A stretch of 64,000 bases of DNA from Rehmannia glutinosa (taxonomy: Eukaryota; Streptophyta; Magnoliopsida; Lamiales; Orobanchaceae). The stretch covers positions 10,458,441-10,522,440 of the forward strand of contig CM071925.1 in NCBI GenBank assembly GCA_016081115.2, read 5' to 3'. The notes under the pieces are model-generated. The model did no database searches, was not told the DNA's origin, and saw only the letters and a program-made list of their open reading frames with translations. A program made the position numbers and the translations under genes. The stretch's first letter is position 1, and the number at the start of each line of letters is the position of its first letter. This document shows, in pieces, positions 34,709-47,116 of this stretch.

Positions 34709-35314
34709 GAGGCAAAGCCATTTATGGATGACGTCCTCACCGCATTTATGAATAAAACAAGGAACCGGTTCAACAAACATGAGGCTAAGTTGGACAAAAT
34801 TGAGGCACATGTCGCATAATTGGCTAACACTCTGGGCACACAATTGGAAAATCTTGGAACCCAGATTAGCCAATTAGCCACGATTGTTGGTGGACAACAT
34901 CAAAAGGGCCAGTTTTTGAGCAACACTGAAGTCAACCCGAAGAAATAATGTAATGCCATTCGTCTAAGGAGTGGTACCAAACACGAGGAGCCGAAGATCC
35001 TGGAAAAGCAAGAAAATTCGGAACCAAACACGGACTGTATGTCTATGCACTTTCAACCCATGTGTGGTACCGAAAATGAGCAAAAATAGGATAAGGAACA
35101 CACGAACCATGCGTGTACGCCCGGGCAGCGCGTGCGAGATGCCATAAGAAAACTATTCGAGAATGAGACGAGCACGTGCGGCCTTCCTTCGCAGGACGCA
35201 CGTGCGGCACTATCTTGGCGGTTCTTTCAAGCATTATTAGGTCACGAGTTGGTATGCATTCTCAATCCACATTTTTTCTTTATTGAAATTCTATCTTTCT
35301 TGTATGCGATATAA
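34709..35314 (+). pseudogene. gag remnant (element C)
   Basis: One frame, broken by TAA at 34817 and two further stops, shows the end of an Athila gag: KLDKIEAHVA, LENLGTQISQLATIVGG, FLSNTEVNPKK and CNAIRLRSG. The gag N-terminus, protease and pol are absent. After about 35050 the peptide is unrecognised. A purine tract CAAGTTTGGGGGGAGAG follows at 35322-35338. Confidence 0.75.
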
Positions 35315-35321
35315 TTTCATT

Positions 35322-35338
35322 CAAGTTTGGGGGGAGAG
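35322..35338 (+). promoter_or_regulatory. internal polypurine-tract-like sequence (element C)
   Basis: CAAGTTTGGGGGGAGAG closely resembles the terminal polypurine tract at 44010-44021 but lies in the middle of the element. An equivalent occurs in element E at 57961-57975. 35339-35659 is AT-rich with no gene. Confidence 0.5.
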
Positions 35339-35664
35339 ATAGTTATTTTGATTTGAAGGGTGTGGCGAAAAAAAAAGAAATTGCATTCATATAGTTGCAT
35401 TTAGAGCATATAGGTTGCATTGCATTAGATGCTATTTATGATTTTAGCACATTTATTGCTTTAGCACGTTTACTGCTTTCTTAGGTTTTAGGGAGTGGGG
35501 TAACCGCTATTGTGTGCTTGTTGTGATCTTGGGAGCATTCGTTGAACAGTTGTGTTATTTTGAATTGGGTGTTGAGCGTGAGTTGATCGGGTTGAGAATA
35601 AATGATATGGGGCATGTGAATATTGAAATCATGGTTGATATACTTTCAATTATGCACCTACAAG

Positions 35665-38095
35665 TGTAACACCCGAAATTTTTGAACTATAAAGTGTGTG
35701 CAAGTATTCATTTTACCGTATATATATAATTTTTTCCATGAGAAACATGAGAAAGACAACTCGTTATGGCGAGCCATTAAATTTTCAAAAGAACAATAAT
35801 TACAAAGTGGAAGTAATCGCATAAAATAATTAGAATAAATTTGATATCATATAATTCTAAAAGACCATTTGGCAAAGTGAAAGAAAACCGCGTACATATT
35901 TTTATTTATCAGATAAAATAGGCTTGTAAATATATCTTTTCAAAATTAATAGAACCAACAGAAGCAAATTATGAAGTGTAGAAAATTCATATATTTATTT
36001 ATTTCTAGGAAAATCGGACATTTACAAATCTATATATATAAAAAAATCCCTTTTAGTCTATTTGCGTAAATAAACTTAGAAAATCATAATTCATCATTTA
36101 TTGTCCCAAATCGAAAAATCTTTGAAGTTGGGAATTTTCTCAATATTAATCAATTATCATACAGAGTCTAGCATCGTAGGTAAATACTTGGAAAATAATG
36201 ATTTGTTTAACAATTTCTTATTCAATTGAAAATTAACATTTAGAAAAGACATCACTCTAGTAGTTGCATTATTGCATAGGAAAATCATAATTCGTATAAT
36301 CACTTCTTATTAAATTGAAAACAACATTTAAAAACAAAAAGACTTTACTCCAGTAGTTTCATAGGCCACCCCATATCCACCGCCAATAACCATCGCCGAC
36401 TCCTTAACCTGAAAAATCTGATTGTATATGTGGGGTGAGCGACACAGCTCAGTGGAGTATAAATTGTCCAACCTAAATACACAGATATCTCACATAAGCA
36501 TGCACATACAATCCAATAGGACATATCATAGATCTACCTGAGGGATACATCAACCCCGGACCTCTTGAGTCCCTGGCTCAATAGTGTCTAAGCAACTGTA
36601 CTCCACATTCATGCAAAATAATCTAAGCATTTAACAAGGACAATAAAGTTTAGAAAACAAACTCCACCTCGAAACTTTGCTTGAAAAATAGTAGAATGAT
36701 TTGATGCAATATCCCTATTGAACTTCATAGCTCGCCGTCCTTTCCGCCTAACATGAATATATATACATCTTAGTTCTAGAAGTCAAAACTTAAAGTATTA
36801 ACCTCGATATCGGAAGCACTAAAATAACATTCGTTGAAGTTCGCGGTATTTTTCTAAGGTTTAGGGTTCAACTTGGTAGGTTTGAACAATACTCACTGCG
36901 TAGTTGGGGTCAAATAATATTTTCTCATAAACCATATAATGGAATTATTTAGTAGTTTTATAGTAGGTAATAAACTCAACAATAGATATCATATAAAAAT
37001 TTTAGGAAGATTAGAAATATTTAGCTATGGATTTTGAATTTGTGAAACTAAAATTGCTATAACATTAAAACCTGCATAGCTAAGGGAGAAAAATCATATT
37101 TAAATTAATATAATACTATATGATTTGAAACTTTAACAACGTATTATATACACATCATGGTATAACATATCAAAAAATTATAAAATATTAAGTTCGTTAA
37201 ATTTAGGTTTTGAATTTTATAAACTGAAACCTTTGTCATTGCTAAAACTGTAATGTCTTGGAAACTAATTAATATTTAATTAAATATACGTTATAATGAT
37301 CTGATATTTTACCACATGGTATAAAATAGTATAGTACATAACATATCCAAACTTCAGATATTGTGAAGGTCTTTAGACATGGTTTCTAGAATTTATAAAT
37401 CAGAAACAGAGTATATTCAAGATTTGGAAAGCGTGAATGCAAATTTCATATAAAATAAAATACAACTCAAAGGTATATGAAATTTAAACTGAATATTTTA
37501 AACATATGATAACATAACATATTAAAATTGCACGAATTTTGTATAGGTATAAGTAGGGTTTTGGAGTTTCTAAAACGAAAACAGAGGACAACATAAATTC
37601 TGGCATCTTGGTTTGAAAATTCAATAACTAGAAAAGTACTCATCGGATTAATATGAAATTTTAACTGTGCGATAAAATCATTACAAAGAATAACATATTA
37701 AAAATTAGGAAAATTATGATTAGTATAACTTGTATTTCGAAATTTGTAAGTGAATTACCTTAGGAGTTGAGGATGAAATAGAGAAGGCAATTGAGGGATC
37801 ATGACGTTGAAGAAAAACTTCGTCGAGGTTGTATGGTAGACGATGGGGCTATGGTGGCGCAGAGAAAGAGCTTGAACGTGTTTTCTTTTGGTCCCCTCTA
37901 ATGTGGTATAATAAAACCCTAATAACAAAAGAGTCCTAATATAATTACCCTAGTTAGTTTCCCAAACACCTTAGGATTCCTCATGGGCCAAGTAATTGGA
38001 TAATATACCCAATAATAATAATAATTCACTAATGGGCCATCTAACTAATTAAATACACTTCTTTCTCTTTTTTTATTATTTTCCCAGTTGTTACA
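35665..38095 (-). repeat. Element H 3' LTR (left)
   Basis: 2431 bp, TGTAACACCCGAAATT to GTTGTTACA. Compared with the right copy it has about 80 bp extra near 37083-37163 and lacks about 45 bp that are present near 41407-41455. No genes are seen. Confidence 0.9.
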
Positions 38096-40535
38096 AATTC
38101 CCCTTCTTAAAAAAATTTCATCCTCGAAATTTAGTTAACTTAATTCAAACTCTAATAACGTCTAAATATCTTGCTAGAATCTCATCCTTTCATTCCCAAG
38201 TTGCCTCGTCCTGGCCATCTCAACTATTGTTATAAGAAAAATCCGCTAAAAGTAATATGCCTCCAAAATACTCAGAAAATCCAAAATACATGTCTCTTAG
38301 GATTCTATTGTCCTTTCAGTTTGTCCATCCGTCTATAGATGTTGTAGCCCACTAAAATTTAATCTTATTCCCTATATTGTTGCAAGTTTATCCAGACATT
38401 CAAAGTTAACTAGTATCTCTCTGATAGTCTCGCTATTTCTCTTGTGTACAATTGGACGAATTGCTCTAAACCATATGTCATCTGAAAAAGTGTGTAGAAT
38501 GGTCAATCGGTCAAAAATATTCCATGTCGTGATTTTTCTTAGTTGGTCGCGACTAACTTACAACAAAGTCAATATATATATGCTTTCAACTTTCATTCGA
38601 GGATATCATGTGTCCTAACAAATATCTTAACAGTCGTTGGTGTTTGATCTTAACTTGTTGGCGTGTCATGCATCATTCATAAAGTTCTGATATTTCTTAT
38701 TATTTTTTCCACCAAAAATACATTTCCTATATCTCGATAAATCTTTGTAGCTCATAGGTGAACAGTGTACGATATACAATGTACTTAACCTAATATCACA
38801 GTTCTTCCTTAGGTAAAGGCCAAAATTCCATTGTAGGCTAATACACCATTAGTAACTATAAAAATCCGTTGAGGTCTTCAATTAGATCATGGTTTCGCAT
38901 CTTTCCTAGAACTCATATGTCACTTGTGCCTTATAAATCTTATCTCTAAGTACAAGTTGTTCAACATTGTTGTAGTAATTGATTTCAATCCACTAAAAGG
39001 TGTTACACTCGATTATCAACTTAGCAAACTCTCTCACCAAGTATTCTTATTCTACTCGTAAACTGGTCATTCCTCATTTTTTCTTGTCACTCTAGTCCTT
39101 GGTGTTGAACTCTTAACTATACTCCATTGATTAATAACTTCAACTTTAACCAGGTCAACTTATATTCCTCAAATGGTAACTATCTGATCGAAATATATTA
39201 CATAGCCTAACCATAATTTAAATTATTGCTGAACTTTCGTTGGTGATACGTGACCTCAAATTGATCCTTCATAAGACACTAGTTCCTTTAAATAATCGAA
39301 TGAATCATTTATCCTTAGCAATAGGTGCTTATTTTGTAATCCAATAAATCCTTCATGTAGTCAATATACTCCATATATCCATCGTATCTTAACAAACATG
39401 ATTGACTCTCGTCATGGTGATACTCTAAGTCGGATAAGTCCATTAACCAATAATTCTTGTAACTGCATACTCTAATTCCTTCAACGTCATCCTATGGGTG
39501 AATTTGATATGCATGCTGCCCCAAGTAAAAGTCAATAATGGATTCTATTTGTGTATCCAGTGGACTCACAAATAAAAGTTTCTAAAAATATATTTCATAG
39601 TCTCGAATAATTATCACATTGATCATTATCAAATCAAAATATTAGTAGCTTACGACAATATCCAAATACCTCAGACAATTTCTTTTCTTAAACTTTCCCT
39701 TCTTTCCTGACATAATTTGGGGTACTGTACTAGCCTTTGTTCCATAGAAAAATAAAGTCAAGCATTGAAATATTATCTCCTTATGTATTTTATTGACTCT
39801 TATAAAGTTACTACATGCTTAAGATCACATCAAAACCTCTCATTCCTATAACAAATAAATCCAATTCTAAATCCTTTCCATTAACCTTTAGTTTCATGAC
39901 TTTAGACATCCGAACAAGAATTATTGTCTTTCCAAATGATAGACTAACACCATAACTATATCAATGTATTATCATTGACTCTAAAAAATTGAACATGGCA
40001 TAAATTATGAATATTCAACTCGCAAGCCACTAAAGTATATACATAATCTATGTTGCTAGTAATCTACTCATAGTCAATCCTGACATTCTCGATCGCTTAT
40101 AAATTCGTAACGAATCTCATGTATTCTATCACAGGGGTCCTCTTCCAAGTTCTCTAGAGTTTATATTATCCTTTCCATACTCACATACAGTGTGTCAAAA
40201 CCTCGTAGTTAATAGCTCTATGGTACATGTGTATTGCATCAATAAAAAAGTAAATCATTTTTTTTCTTTCGCAATAGAAATCATGTAATTTGTCGATGCT
40301 TGAGAAATGGCAATAAATGAAGCAATAGCAATGGCGAGCTTGATAGAAATAGCAATAGAACTTTTGAAAATTTAACTTCGTACCTTGGCTTTGGAGTTGG
40401 CGTGGCATAGCGGTGGTGGATACGTAGACTCTTTTCATATATATTAAAAAAAACTTTTGCTTTTTCATTTATCAGAGTACACACACGAAAACTACTTGTA
40501 TTTATTTTTTTGCTAGTCTACAGGAAGGTAGACCT
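38096..40535 (-). pseudogene. decayed pol region of element H
   Basis: No long frame survives. Near the left edge the minus strand reads as a basic pol end before AAGAAGGGGAATT. Around 38290-38345 one frame shows TDGQTERTIES, the conserved integrase block. The rest has the composition of heavily mutated pol, with many stops. At 2.4 kb it is far shorter than a complete gag-pol. Confidence 0.65.
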
Positions 40536-40547
40536 GCTCTGATACCA
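40536..40547 (-). promoter_or_regulatory. Element H primer binding site (initiator Met tRNA)
   Basis: Minus strand TGGTATCAGAGC, two bases from the 5' LTR, identical to the site in element A. Confidence 0.88.
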
Positions 40548-40549
40548 CC

Positions 40550-42951
40550 TGTAACGCCCCGAAATTTTTGAACTATAAAGTGTGTGCAAATATTTACTTT
40601 ACCGTATATATATTTTTTTTTCCATGAGAAACATGAGAAAGACAACTCGTTATGGCGAGCCATTAAATTTTCAAAAGAACAATAATTACAGTGGAAGTAA
40701 TCGCATAAAATAATTTGAATAAATTTGATATCATATAATTCTAAAAGACCATTTGGCAGTGAAAGAAAACCGCGTACATATTTTTATTTATCAGAGAAAA
40801 TAGGCTTGTAAATATATCTTATTCAAAATTAATAGAACCAGCGGAAGCAAATTATGAAGTGTAGAAAATTCATATATTCAATTATTTCTAAGAAAATCGG
40901 ACATTTACTAATCTATATATATAAAAAAATCCCTTTTAGTCTATATACATAAATAAACTTAGAAAATCATAATTCATCATTTATTGTCCCAAATCGAAAA
41001 ATCTTTGAAGTTGGGAATTTTCTCAATACTAATCAATTATCATAAAGAGTTTCGCATCGTAGGTAAATACTTAGAAAATAATGATTTGTTTAACAATTTC
41101 TTATTCAATTGAAAATAAACATTTAGAAAAGACATCACTCTAGTAGTTGCATAGGAAAATCATAATTCGTATAATCACTTATTAAATTGAAAACAACATT
41201 TAAAAATAAAAAGACTTTACTCCAGTAGTTTCATAGGCCATCCCTTATCCACCGCCAATAACCATCGCCGACTCCTTAACCTGAAAAATCTGATTATATA
41301 TGTGGGGTGAGCGACACAGCTCAGTAGAGTAAAAACTGTCCAAGCTAAATACACAGATATCTCAAATAAGCATGCAAATACAATCCAATAGGACATAGCA
41401 TAGATCTTTTGAAAAACCGTAGACATAGACAATAGTTGCACTGCAGGGGTTCCACCTGAGGGATACATCGACCCCGACCTCTTAAGTCCCTGGTTCAATA
41501 GTGCCTAAGCAACTGTACTACACATTCATTCAAAATAATCTAAGCATTTAACAAGGACAATAAAGTTTAGAAAACAAACCCCACCTCGAAACTTTGCTTG
41601 AAAAATAGTAGAATGATTTGATGCAATATCCCTATTGAACTTCAGAGCTCGTCGTCCTTGTCGCCTAACATGAATATATATACATCTTTGTCCTAGAAGT
41701 CAAAATTTAAAGTATTAACCTCGATATAGGAAGCACTAAAATAACATTCGTGGAAGCTCACGGTATTTTGCTAAGGTTTAGGGTTCAACTTGGTAGGTTC
41801 GAACAATACTAAATCACTGCATAGTTGGGATCAAATAATATTTTCTCATAAACCGTATAATGGAATTATTTAGTACTTTTACAGCAGGTAATAAACTCAA
41901 CAATAGATATCATATAAAAATTTCAGGAAGATTAGAAATATTTAGCTATGGATTTTGAATTTGTGAAACTGACATTGTTGTAACATTAAAACCTGCATAG
42001 CTAAATACACATCATGGTGTAACATATCCAAAAATTATAAAATATTAAATTCGTTAATTTTAGGTTTTGAATTTTTTAAACTGAAACCTTTGTCATTGCT
42101 AAAACTGTAACATCTTAGAAACTAATTAATATTTAAATAAATATAAGTTAGAATGATCTGATATTTTACCACATTGTATAAAACAGTATAATACATAACA
42201 TATCCAAACATAAGATATTGTCAAGGTCTTTAGACATGGTTTCTAGAATTTATAAATCAGAAATAGAGTATATTCAAGATTTGGAAAGCGTGAATGCGAA
42301 TTTCATATAAAACAAAATACAACTCAAAGGTATATGAAATTTAAACTAAATATTTTAAACATATGATAACATAACATATTAAAATTTCACGAATGTTGGA
42401 TATGTATAAGTAGGGTTTTGGAGTTTCTAAAATGAAAATAGAGGACAACATTAATTCTGGCATCTTGGTTTGAAAATTCAATAACTACAAAAATACTCAT
42501 CAGATTAATATGAAATTTTAACTGTGTGATAAAATCATTATAAAGAATAACATATTAAAAACTCGGAAAATTGTGAATAGTATAACTTGGATTTCAAAAG
42601 TCGTAAGTGAATTACCTTAGGAGTTGAGGATGAAATAGAGAAGGCAATTGAGGGATCATGACGTTGAAGAAAAACTTCATCGAGGTTGTATGGTAGACGA
42701 TGGGGCTATGGTGGTGCATATAAAGAGCTTGAACGTGTTTTTTTTGGTCCCCTCTAATGTGGTATAATAAAACCCTAATAACAAAAGAGTCCTAATATAA
42801 TTACCATAGCTAGTTTCACAAACACCTTAGGATTCCTCACGGGCCAAGTAATTGGATAATAAACCCAATAATAATAATAATTCACTAATGGGCCATCTAA
42901 CTAATTAAATACACTTATTTCTCTTTTTTTATTATTTTCCCGGGTGTTACA
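40550..42951 (-). repeat. Element H 5' LTR (right)
   Basis: 2402 bp, TGTAACGCCCCGAAATT to GGGTGTTACA. It aligns with the left LTR with moderate divergence and two larger indels. The frame 41217-41498 is incidental. Confidence 0.9.
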
Positions 42952-42956
42952 ACAAG

Positions 42957-44021
42957 CCTGTAAGCTTTTTAAGCCTTTACTACTTTCATATTATGCAGTC
43001 GTGTTTCTTTATTGAGTATGTCATTCATGTTGATTGAATTCTAGAACTTGCTTTGGTATCTCCGTCAAAGTCACATGTTGTATGCAGTTTATGAAAGTGA
43101 TTTTAGGCCATTTTTGTTAAGCCTTTCAAGCTTTTTGCCTACCTTATGATATTTGATTTCCCTATTAATTAGCCAATTTGAGCCTATTGCCTGATTTTGA
43201 TAACCACATTTCAAGCCTTAAAACTTAACTTGATATATATGTTACACTAAGCTTGAGCGTATAACATTGAGTAAAAGGATAGAATAAAGGATTGAATGAA
43301 AGGGTATCGAGAAATTAGAAAATGGTGAATATGTTGGTTGGTTGGGAAGAAAAGAAAAAAGGAGGGAAAGGAAGGATACTCACAAACGAGTCGGAAAAAA
43401 AAATGACTATGATAGTGAGTCGGCCATAAGTAATATATAGGCTGGAAATTGTGATGTTAGGCGAAGAAGAATGAATGATATGAAAAAGAAGGGAGAAATA
43501 GATATGTGATAGGAAAAGGTGATTGGGGGTGCATAGTTGATTTGAATAAGAATAAGTGTTTGTGAAAAACAATGCGCATACCAATCTATACGCTTGAGTT
43601 TGAGTCACTTTATCCATATTTCCCTACCTTAACCAAAGAGCTTTCATTACAACCATAAGCAAAGTCATTTCTGATTTGTGAATTGCACACAATCAAGTGG
43701 CGGAGATGTGAGACGATTTGCAAGCATATGGTAATTTTTCAACATTGATATGACTTGAGTGAATACACGTCCCTTATTATCCTAGTGAGTAGAGTATACA
43801 CTTTATCCATGAGAGGCATGATTTGAAGTATTTGCCATGATTTTTGATACACTTGTGCTCCGTGTTAGATATTTGAAACTTGGTTGATTTGTGCTTGATG
43901 TTTATGGATAAACGACATGAATTGTGATGCGGTGTTCTTGAGTTGCTCTTCTTTAACCCATTTGTGTTGTCTTGTTTATAAAGTGTTGACCTGCACTGTC
44001 AACAGTTTAAGTTTGGGGGGT
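42957..44021 (+). mobile_element. Element C 3' internal region and polypurine tract
   Basis: This is the continuation of C after H. It shares with element E (58250-58690) the phrases TTACCAAAGAG, AGACGATTTGCAAGC and a terminal GTTTGGGGGG (44011-44020) directly before the LTR. No coding region remains; 43315-43617 (minus) is incidental. Confidence 0.7.
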
Positions 44022-45612
44022 TGTTTAGTGTGAGTATTGCATGTATTTTAGGGCATATTTATGACTATAATTGTTTATAACACATGCAATAACTCATATG
44101 AAATAATGTATATTCGCTCTTTGTGGAAAAGGTATTACACTTTGCTCGTTTTGTAGAAATTTAACGATATTTGGAGTGATTTTGTGACAAATACGAGCAA
44201 TGCGACCTAGAAGCATCAAGAATCGAGTGATTACACCCAATTGGAAGCCAATTATATTGAGTCTAGAGTTATAGTAATGATTCGTGTGTCAAAAGAAGCA
44301 TGGATGATCAAACAACGAGGGTATTTATCTCAAGGAACGTCGAAACGCGTCTGGAATTTTCAGCACTGGCAGGGTTTGATATTTTGGCCATATGTCTCTC
44401 TTCAAAATTGATATTGAGCTGATTCAAGTGGCTACGGAAAACTAAGAGAGAGGGCTACAACTCTTATAAAGACCCATAAGCAAATTCGGACGTTTGGGTG
44501 ACGCACGGGCTGGTCGTGCCCTAGAGCACGGCCCGTGCTCCTTTCAGCTGTTTGAGAATTTCGGCGGCATCCAGCATGGGCTGGGCTTGCTCTAGGCACA
44601 TGGCCCGTGCCTCTGTGCGGGAAAACAGAGTTTGACAGATTTCCAACTAGGTTTTGACCCAAAACGAAGTACAAATAGAGACGGGACGGCCAAAAACAAG
44701 GACACTGATTTTTGACCTAGAAAGCAGAGAAAAGAGCAATCTTCCACGGGAGAATTGGAGAGATCGATCAAGACGGCAACCACACATTCGAGGATTGAAG
44801 ATAGATCGAGAGATCGTCATCATCCCCGAGTTCACTCATTCCATAGTATCATTATTTTCAATTAGTTAGACATGAACATTAATAATTTATCAATGGATTA
44901 TTTCTTTTCTATGTCTCGCTAAACACTTTGTGATTCCCGGGTTTGGGAGTAGGTTAATGGATACTTTTATTTGATGTTTAATTGCAATCTAAGTTAATGT
45001 TTTCCAACCCTATTCAAGTACTTTTCTTTAATTCTTGTTTTATCAAAAAGCAATAGGTTTAACTTGTTTGATGTACTGATTGATAATTCTAACCGATGAG
45101 TTTCAATACTAGATCTATGAGTACTTGACATGAATATCTTGCATGATTGAGAAGTCTGTGAATATTCGTGAGGCTTTATAATCTTTTGATCTTTTGGGAG
45201 TTGGATATCTCATGTTGAGTTGAGATGCCAACCTAGATATTTCAATCAACGCTTTTACATGCATCTTGAGAGAGACGGTAAATTACTTTTGTGATTGGTC
45301 TATTGGGAAGAATACGTTTAACTTTGATTTGATTAATCTGACAATAAAAGGGATATTAACTGAAACCATAACCCAGGAATCCATTCATCATCTTGATCAT
45401 TCAATCATTCTTTACTTTGTTATTTTAGGATAAATTTCTGCTTTAGTTTATAAAACCAACTCATTCACTTTCGATCGTCTAGATAAAAATAAGGCTATTA
45501 TAATCCAGTACTTAGTACATTAATTTATTAGTCCCTGTGGATTCGACCTTGCTAACCCTATTCTATAAACTGCACTGTACACTTGCGGTGAAGCTAAAAA
45601 ATAAGGCGAACA
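44022..45612 (+). repeat. Element C 3' LTR
   Basis: 1591 bp, TGTTTAGTGTGAG to GGCGAACA. It carries the same palindromic cluster (about 44500-44615) and TACAAATAGAG as the 5' LTR. Confidence 0.85.
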
Positions 45613-45690
45613 AGTAGTTATAGTAACACTTTTATAAGTATCCATTTATTGAGATAAAGTATCATATTTTTTAATATACCTAGGTTCGAT
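45613..45690. repeat. AT-rich tandem array, right part
   Basis: AGTAACACTTTTATAAGTATCC and TTGAGATAAAGTATCAT resume here exactly where element C ends, so this is the continuation of the array at 32170-32851. Confidence 0.75.
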
Positions 45691-45787
45691 TCTTAGCCCA
45701 TGCATTTAGAGGCGCTTTTAATTTTTTTTATAAATTTACCAGGCGCATTTATGAATGGGTTTTTATATAGTGTTATACTAAAATTGT

Positions 45788-45873
45788 ACATGTATTAGTG
45801 GTGTAGTGGTAGAATGCCACCTTACTTATCCATAGGCGTGGGTTCAAATCCCCTGTGAAGCGAAGGGATTTTT
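45788..45873 (+). other. tRNA-like (SINE-type) pol III sequence
   Basis: A box A match TGGTGTAGTGG (45799-45809) and a box B match GGTTCAAATCC (45841-45851) are 31 bases apart, followed by a T run. The D-arm region resembles tRNA-Gly, but acceptor strands do not pair and no anticodon stem is evident, so it is not a working tRNA. A second box B-like GGTTCGATTCT lies at about 45681. A SINE remnant is likely. Confidence 0.4.
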
Positions 45874-46437
45874 GTTTTTTAAATAATAGGGTGGGTGGGT
45901 GGGTTGGGCACGGGCCAGGGTCAGGATCCGTCTTCTGAGAATAGGATCCGCTGGCGGTCCTACAAAGACAGACATACTCTATGAAAAAACCCACAATTTC
46001 GACATGATTTATGCTTCAAATTAGCCAATTTCTCCTCTATCTATAGGTGCTCAATGGAATGGCACATCGTGTGAATATATATAATTTTAATTGGTAGAAT
46101 GTTAAAGCTTTCTTTGAAACTTAGGCTCATGTACCTAGCTATGGTAAATAGAGTGTCATTTTCCCAGCTTGAGCTATTCAAATGTCTATTCAAATGTCTA
46201 TTCAAATGTTAATTCTCGTTGATTGTCGACCATCAAAACATCAATTCATTACAACTTCATTTGATCCTAGAATATTTGAAGCATTTCTTTTTATTTGTTT
46301 TTAAAAAGGTTTTTGGTCAACTTATGAACCACGACAAATTACATTTTACGGTTCTCCTTTTTATCAGTATTTCGTAAATCTGAATTATGAAATGTGGTTT
46401 TCCTTCGAACTCCGGACTTCATATACAATAAATTTTT
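45874..46437. other. intergenic stretch with a small tandem repeat
   Basis: A GC-rich patch at 45890-45970 (GGATCCG, GGTCCTAC) may be a diverged partner of the TIR at 32021. At 46175-46210 the 12-bp unit TATTCAAATGTC is present three times. No coding region is seen. Confidence 0.5.
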
Positions 46438-46830
46438 GAGCAAGTCTCTTGTGAGACGGTCTCACGAATCTAAATCCATGAGACGGACCTCTTAAGGGCT
46501 CCGTCTTGAGAACATGAACCATGAAAATAAATTTAAAAATAATAATAAACCATGAAAAAACAAAAATAAACCCTAAAAACATGAACCATGAAGAATAAAC
46601 CCGAAAAACAAAAATAAAAACCCAAAAAATAAAAAATAAACCCTAAAAAAACTAAAAATCTTAAAAACCCAAATCAATTAAAAATAAACACAAGAAACAA
46701 AATAAACCCTAAAAAAACAAATATAAACCCTAAGAAAAATAAAATCTGAAAAAAAAACCTTTAAAACTTTGTGTAAGGGCTCCGTCTCACAGATCTAAAT
46801 CCGTGAGACCGTCTCACGCAAGTTTTTGCC
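46438..46830. mobile_element. Mutator-type MITE, 393 bp, with 9-bp target duplication
   Basis: The left end contains TGTGAGACGGTCTCACGAAT and ATGAGACGGA. The right end is its inverse (CCGTGAGACCGTCTCACG). The 9-bp direct repeat TAAATTTTT flanks it at 46429-46437 and 46831-46839, as expected for Mutator-like elements. The interior is A-rich and holds several AAACCCTAA motifs; no transposase is present. Confidence 0.8.
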
Positions 46831-46839
46831 TAAATTTTT

Positions 46840-47116
46840 ATATTGGTATGCACTTGCATATCAATTGAAATCAATAGACGAGTCAACACACGATATTGAA
46901 GTGGGCCAATATTCAAAAGTGTGGTGGACCAAATTGATAAAACTAACAAAAAAATCATATAAATTCTACCTTTTTTTTTTAATAAAATCTTCACAAAAAA
47001 TTGCTTTTTTCAAAAAAACTTGTTGGGTTGAGGGGTACCTATAAAACCCCCCTAGCTACATCAGTGATTGAATTTTTTTATTTCATTTAATATTTCAACT
47101 TCTATTTTAATGATAC
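46840..47116. other. AT-rich spacer
   Basis: The frame 46826-47044 is Lys/Phe-rich low-complexity sequence without a recognisable product. Confidence 0.5.

Larger units (their letters stand above)
35665..42951 (-). mobile_element. Element H: minus-strand Ty3 element nested in C
   Basis: The LTRs at 35665-38095 and 40550-42951 run TGTAAC...GTTACA. A perfect 5-bp duplication ACAAG lies at 35660-35664 and 42952-42956. The initiator-Met primer site is at 40536-40547 (minus) and the polypurine tract at 38096-38108 (minus). The internal region is only 2.45 kb and decayed. The end next to the polypurine tract and the PBS type resemble element A, so a chromovirus-like Ty3 relative is likely. Confidence 0.92.
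32852..45612 (+). mobile_element. Element C: Athila-like Ty3 element, with a nested insertion
   Basis: The LTRs at 32852-34447 and 44022-45612 begin TGTTTAGTGTGAG and end GGCGAACA. A tRNA-Asp-type primer site follows the first and a polypurine tract precedes the second. The internal part is only a gag remnant, a short downstream piece and the 3' region; pol is missing. Element H is inserted at 35665-42951. Both flanks are the same AT-rich tandem array. The 5-bp flanks (TGTTG, AGTAG) match at only three positions. Confidence 0.85.

Noticed and set aside
45797..45868. Functional tRNA-Gly gene
   Set aside because: Boxes A and B fit, but the acceptor strands do not pair and no anticodon stem is evident.
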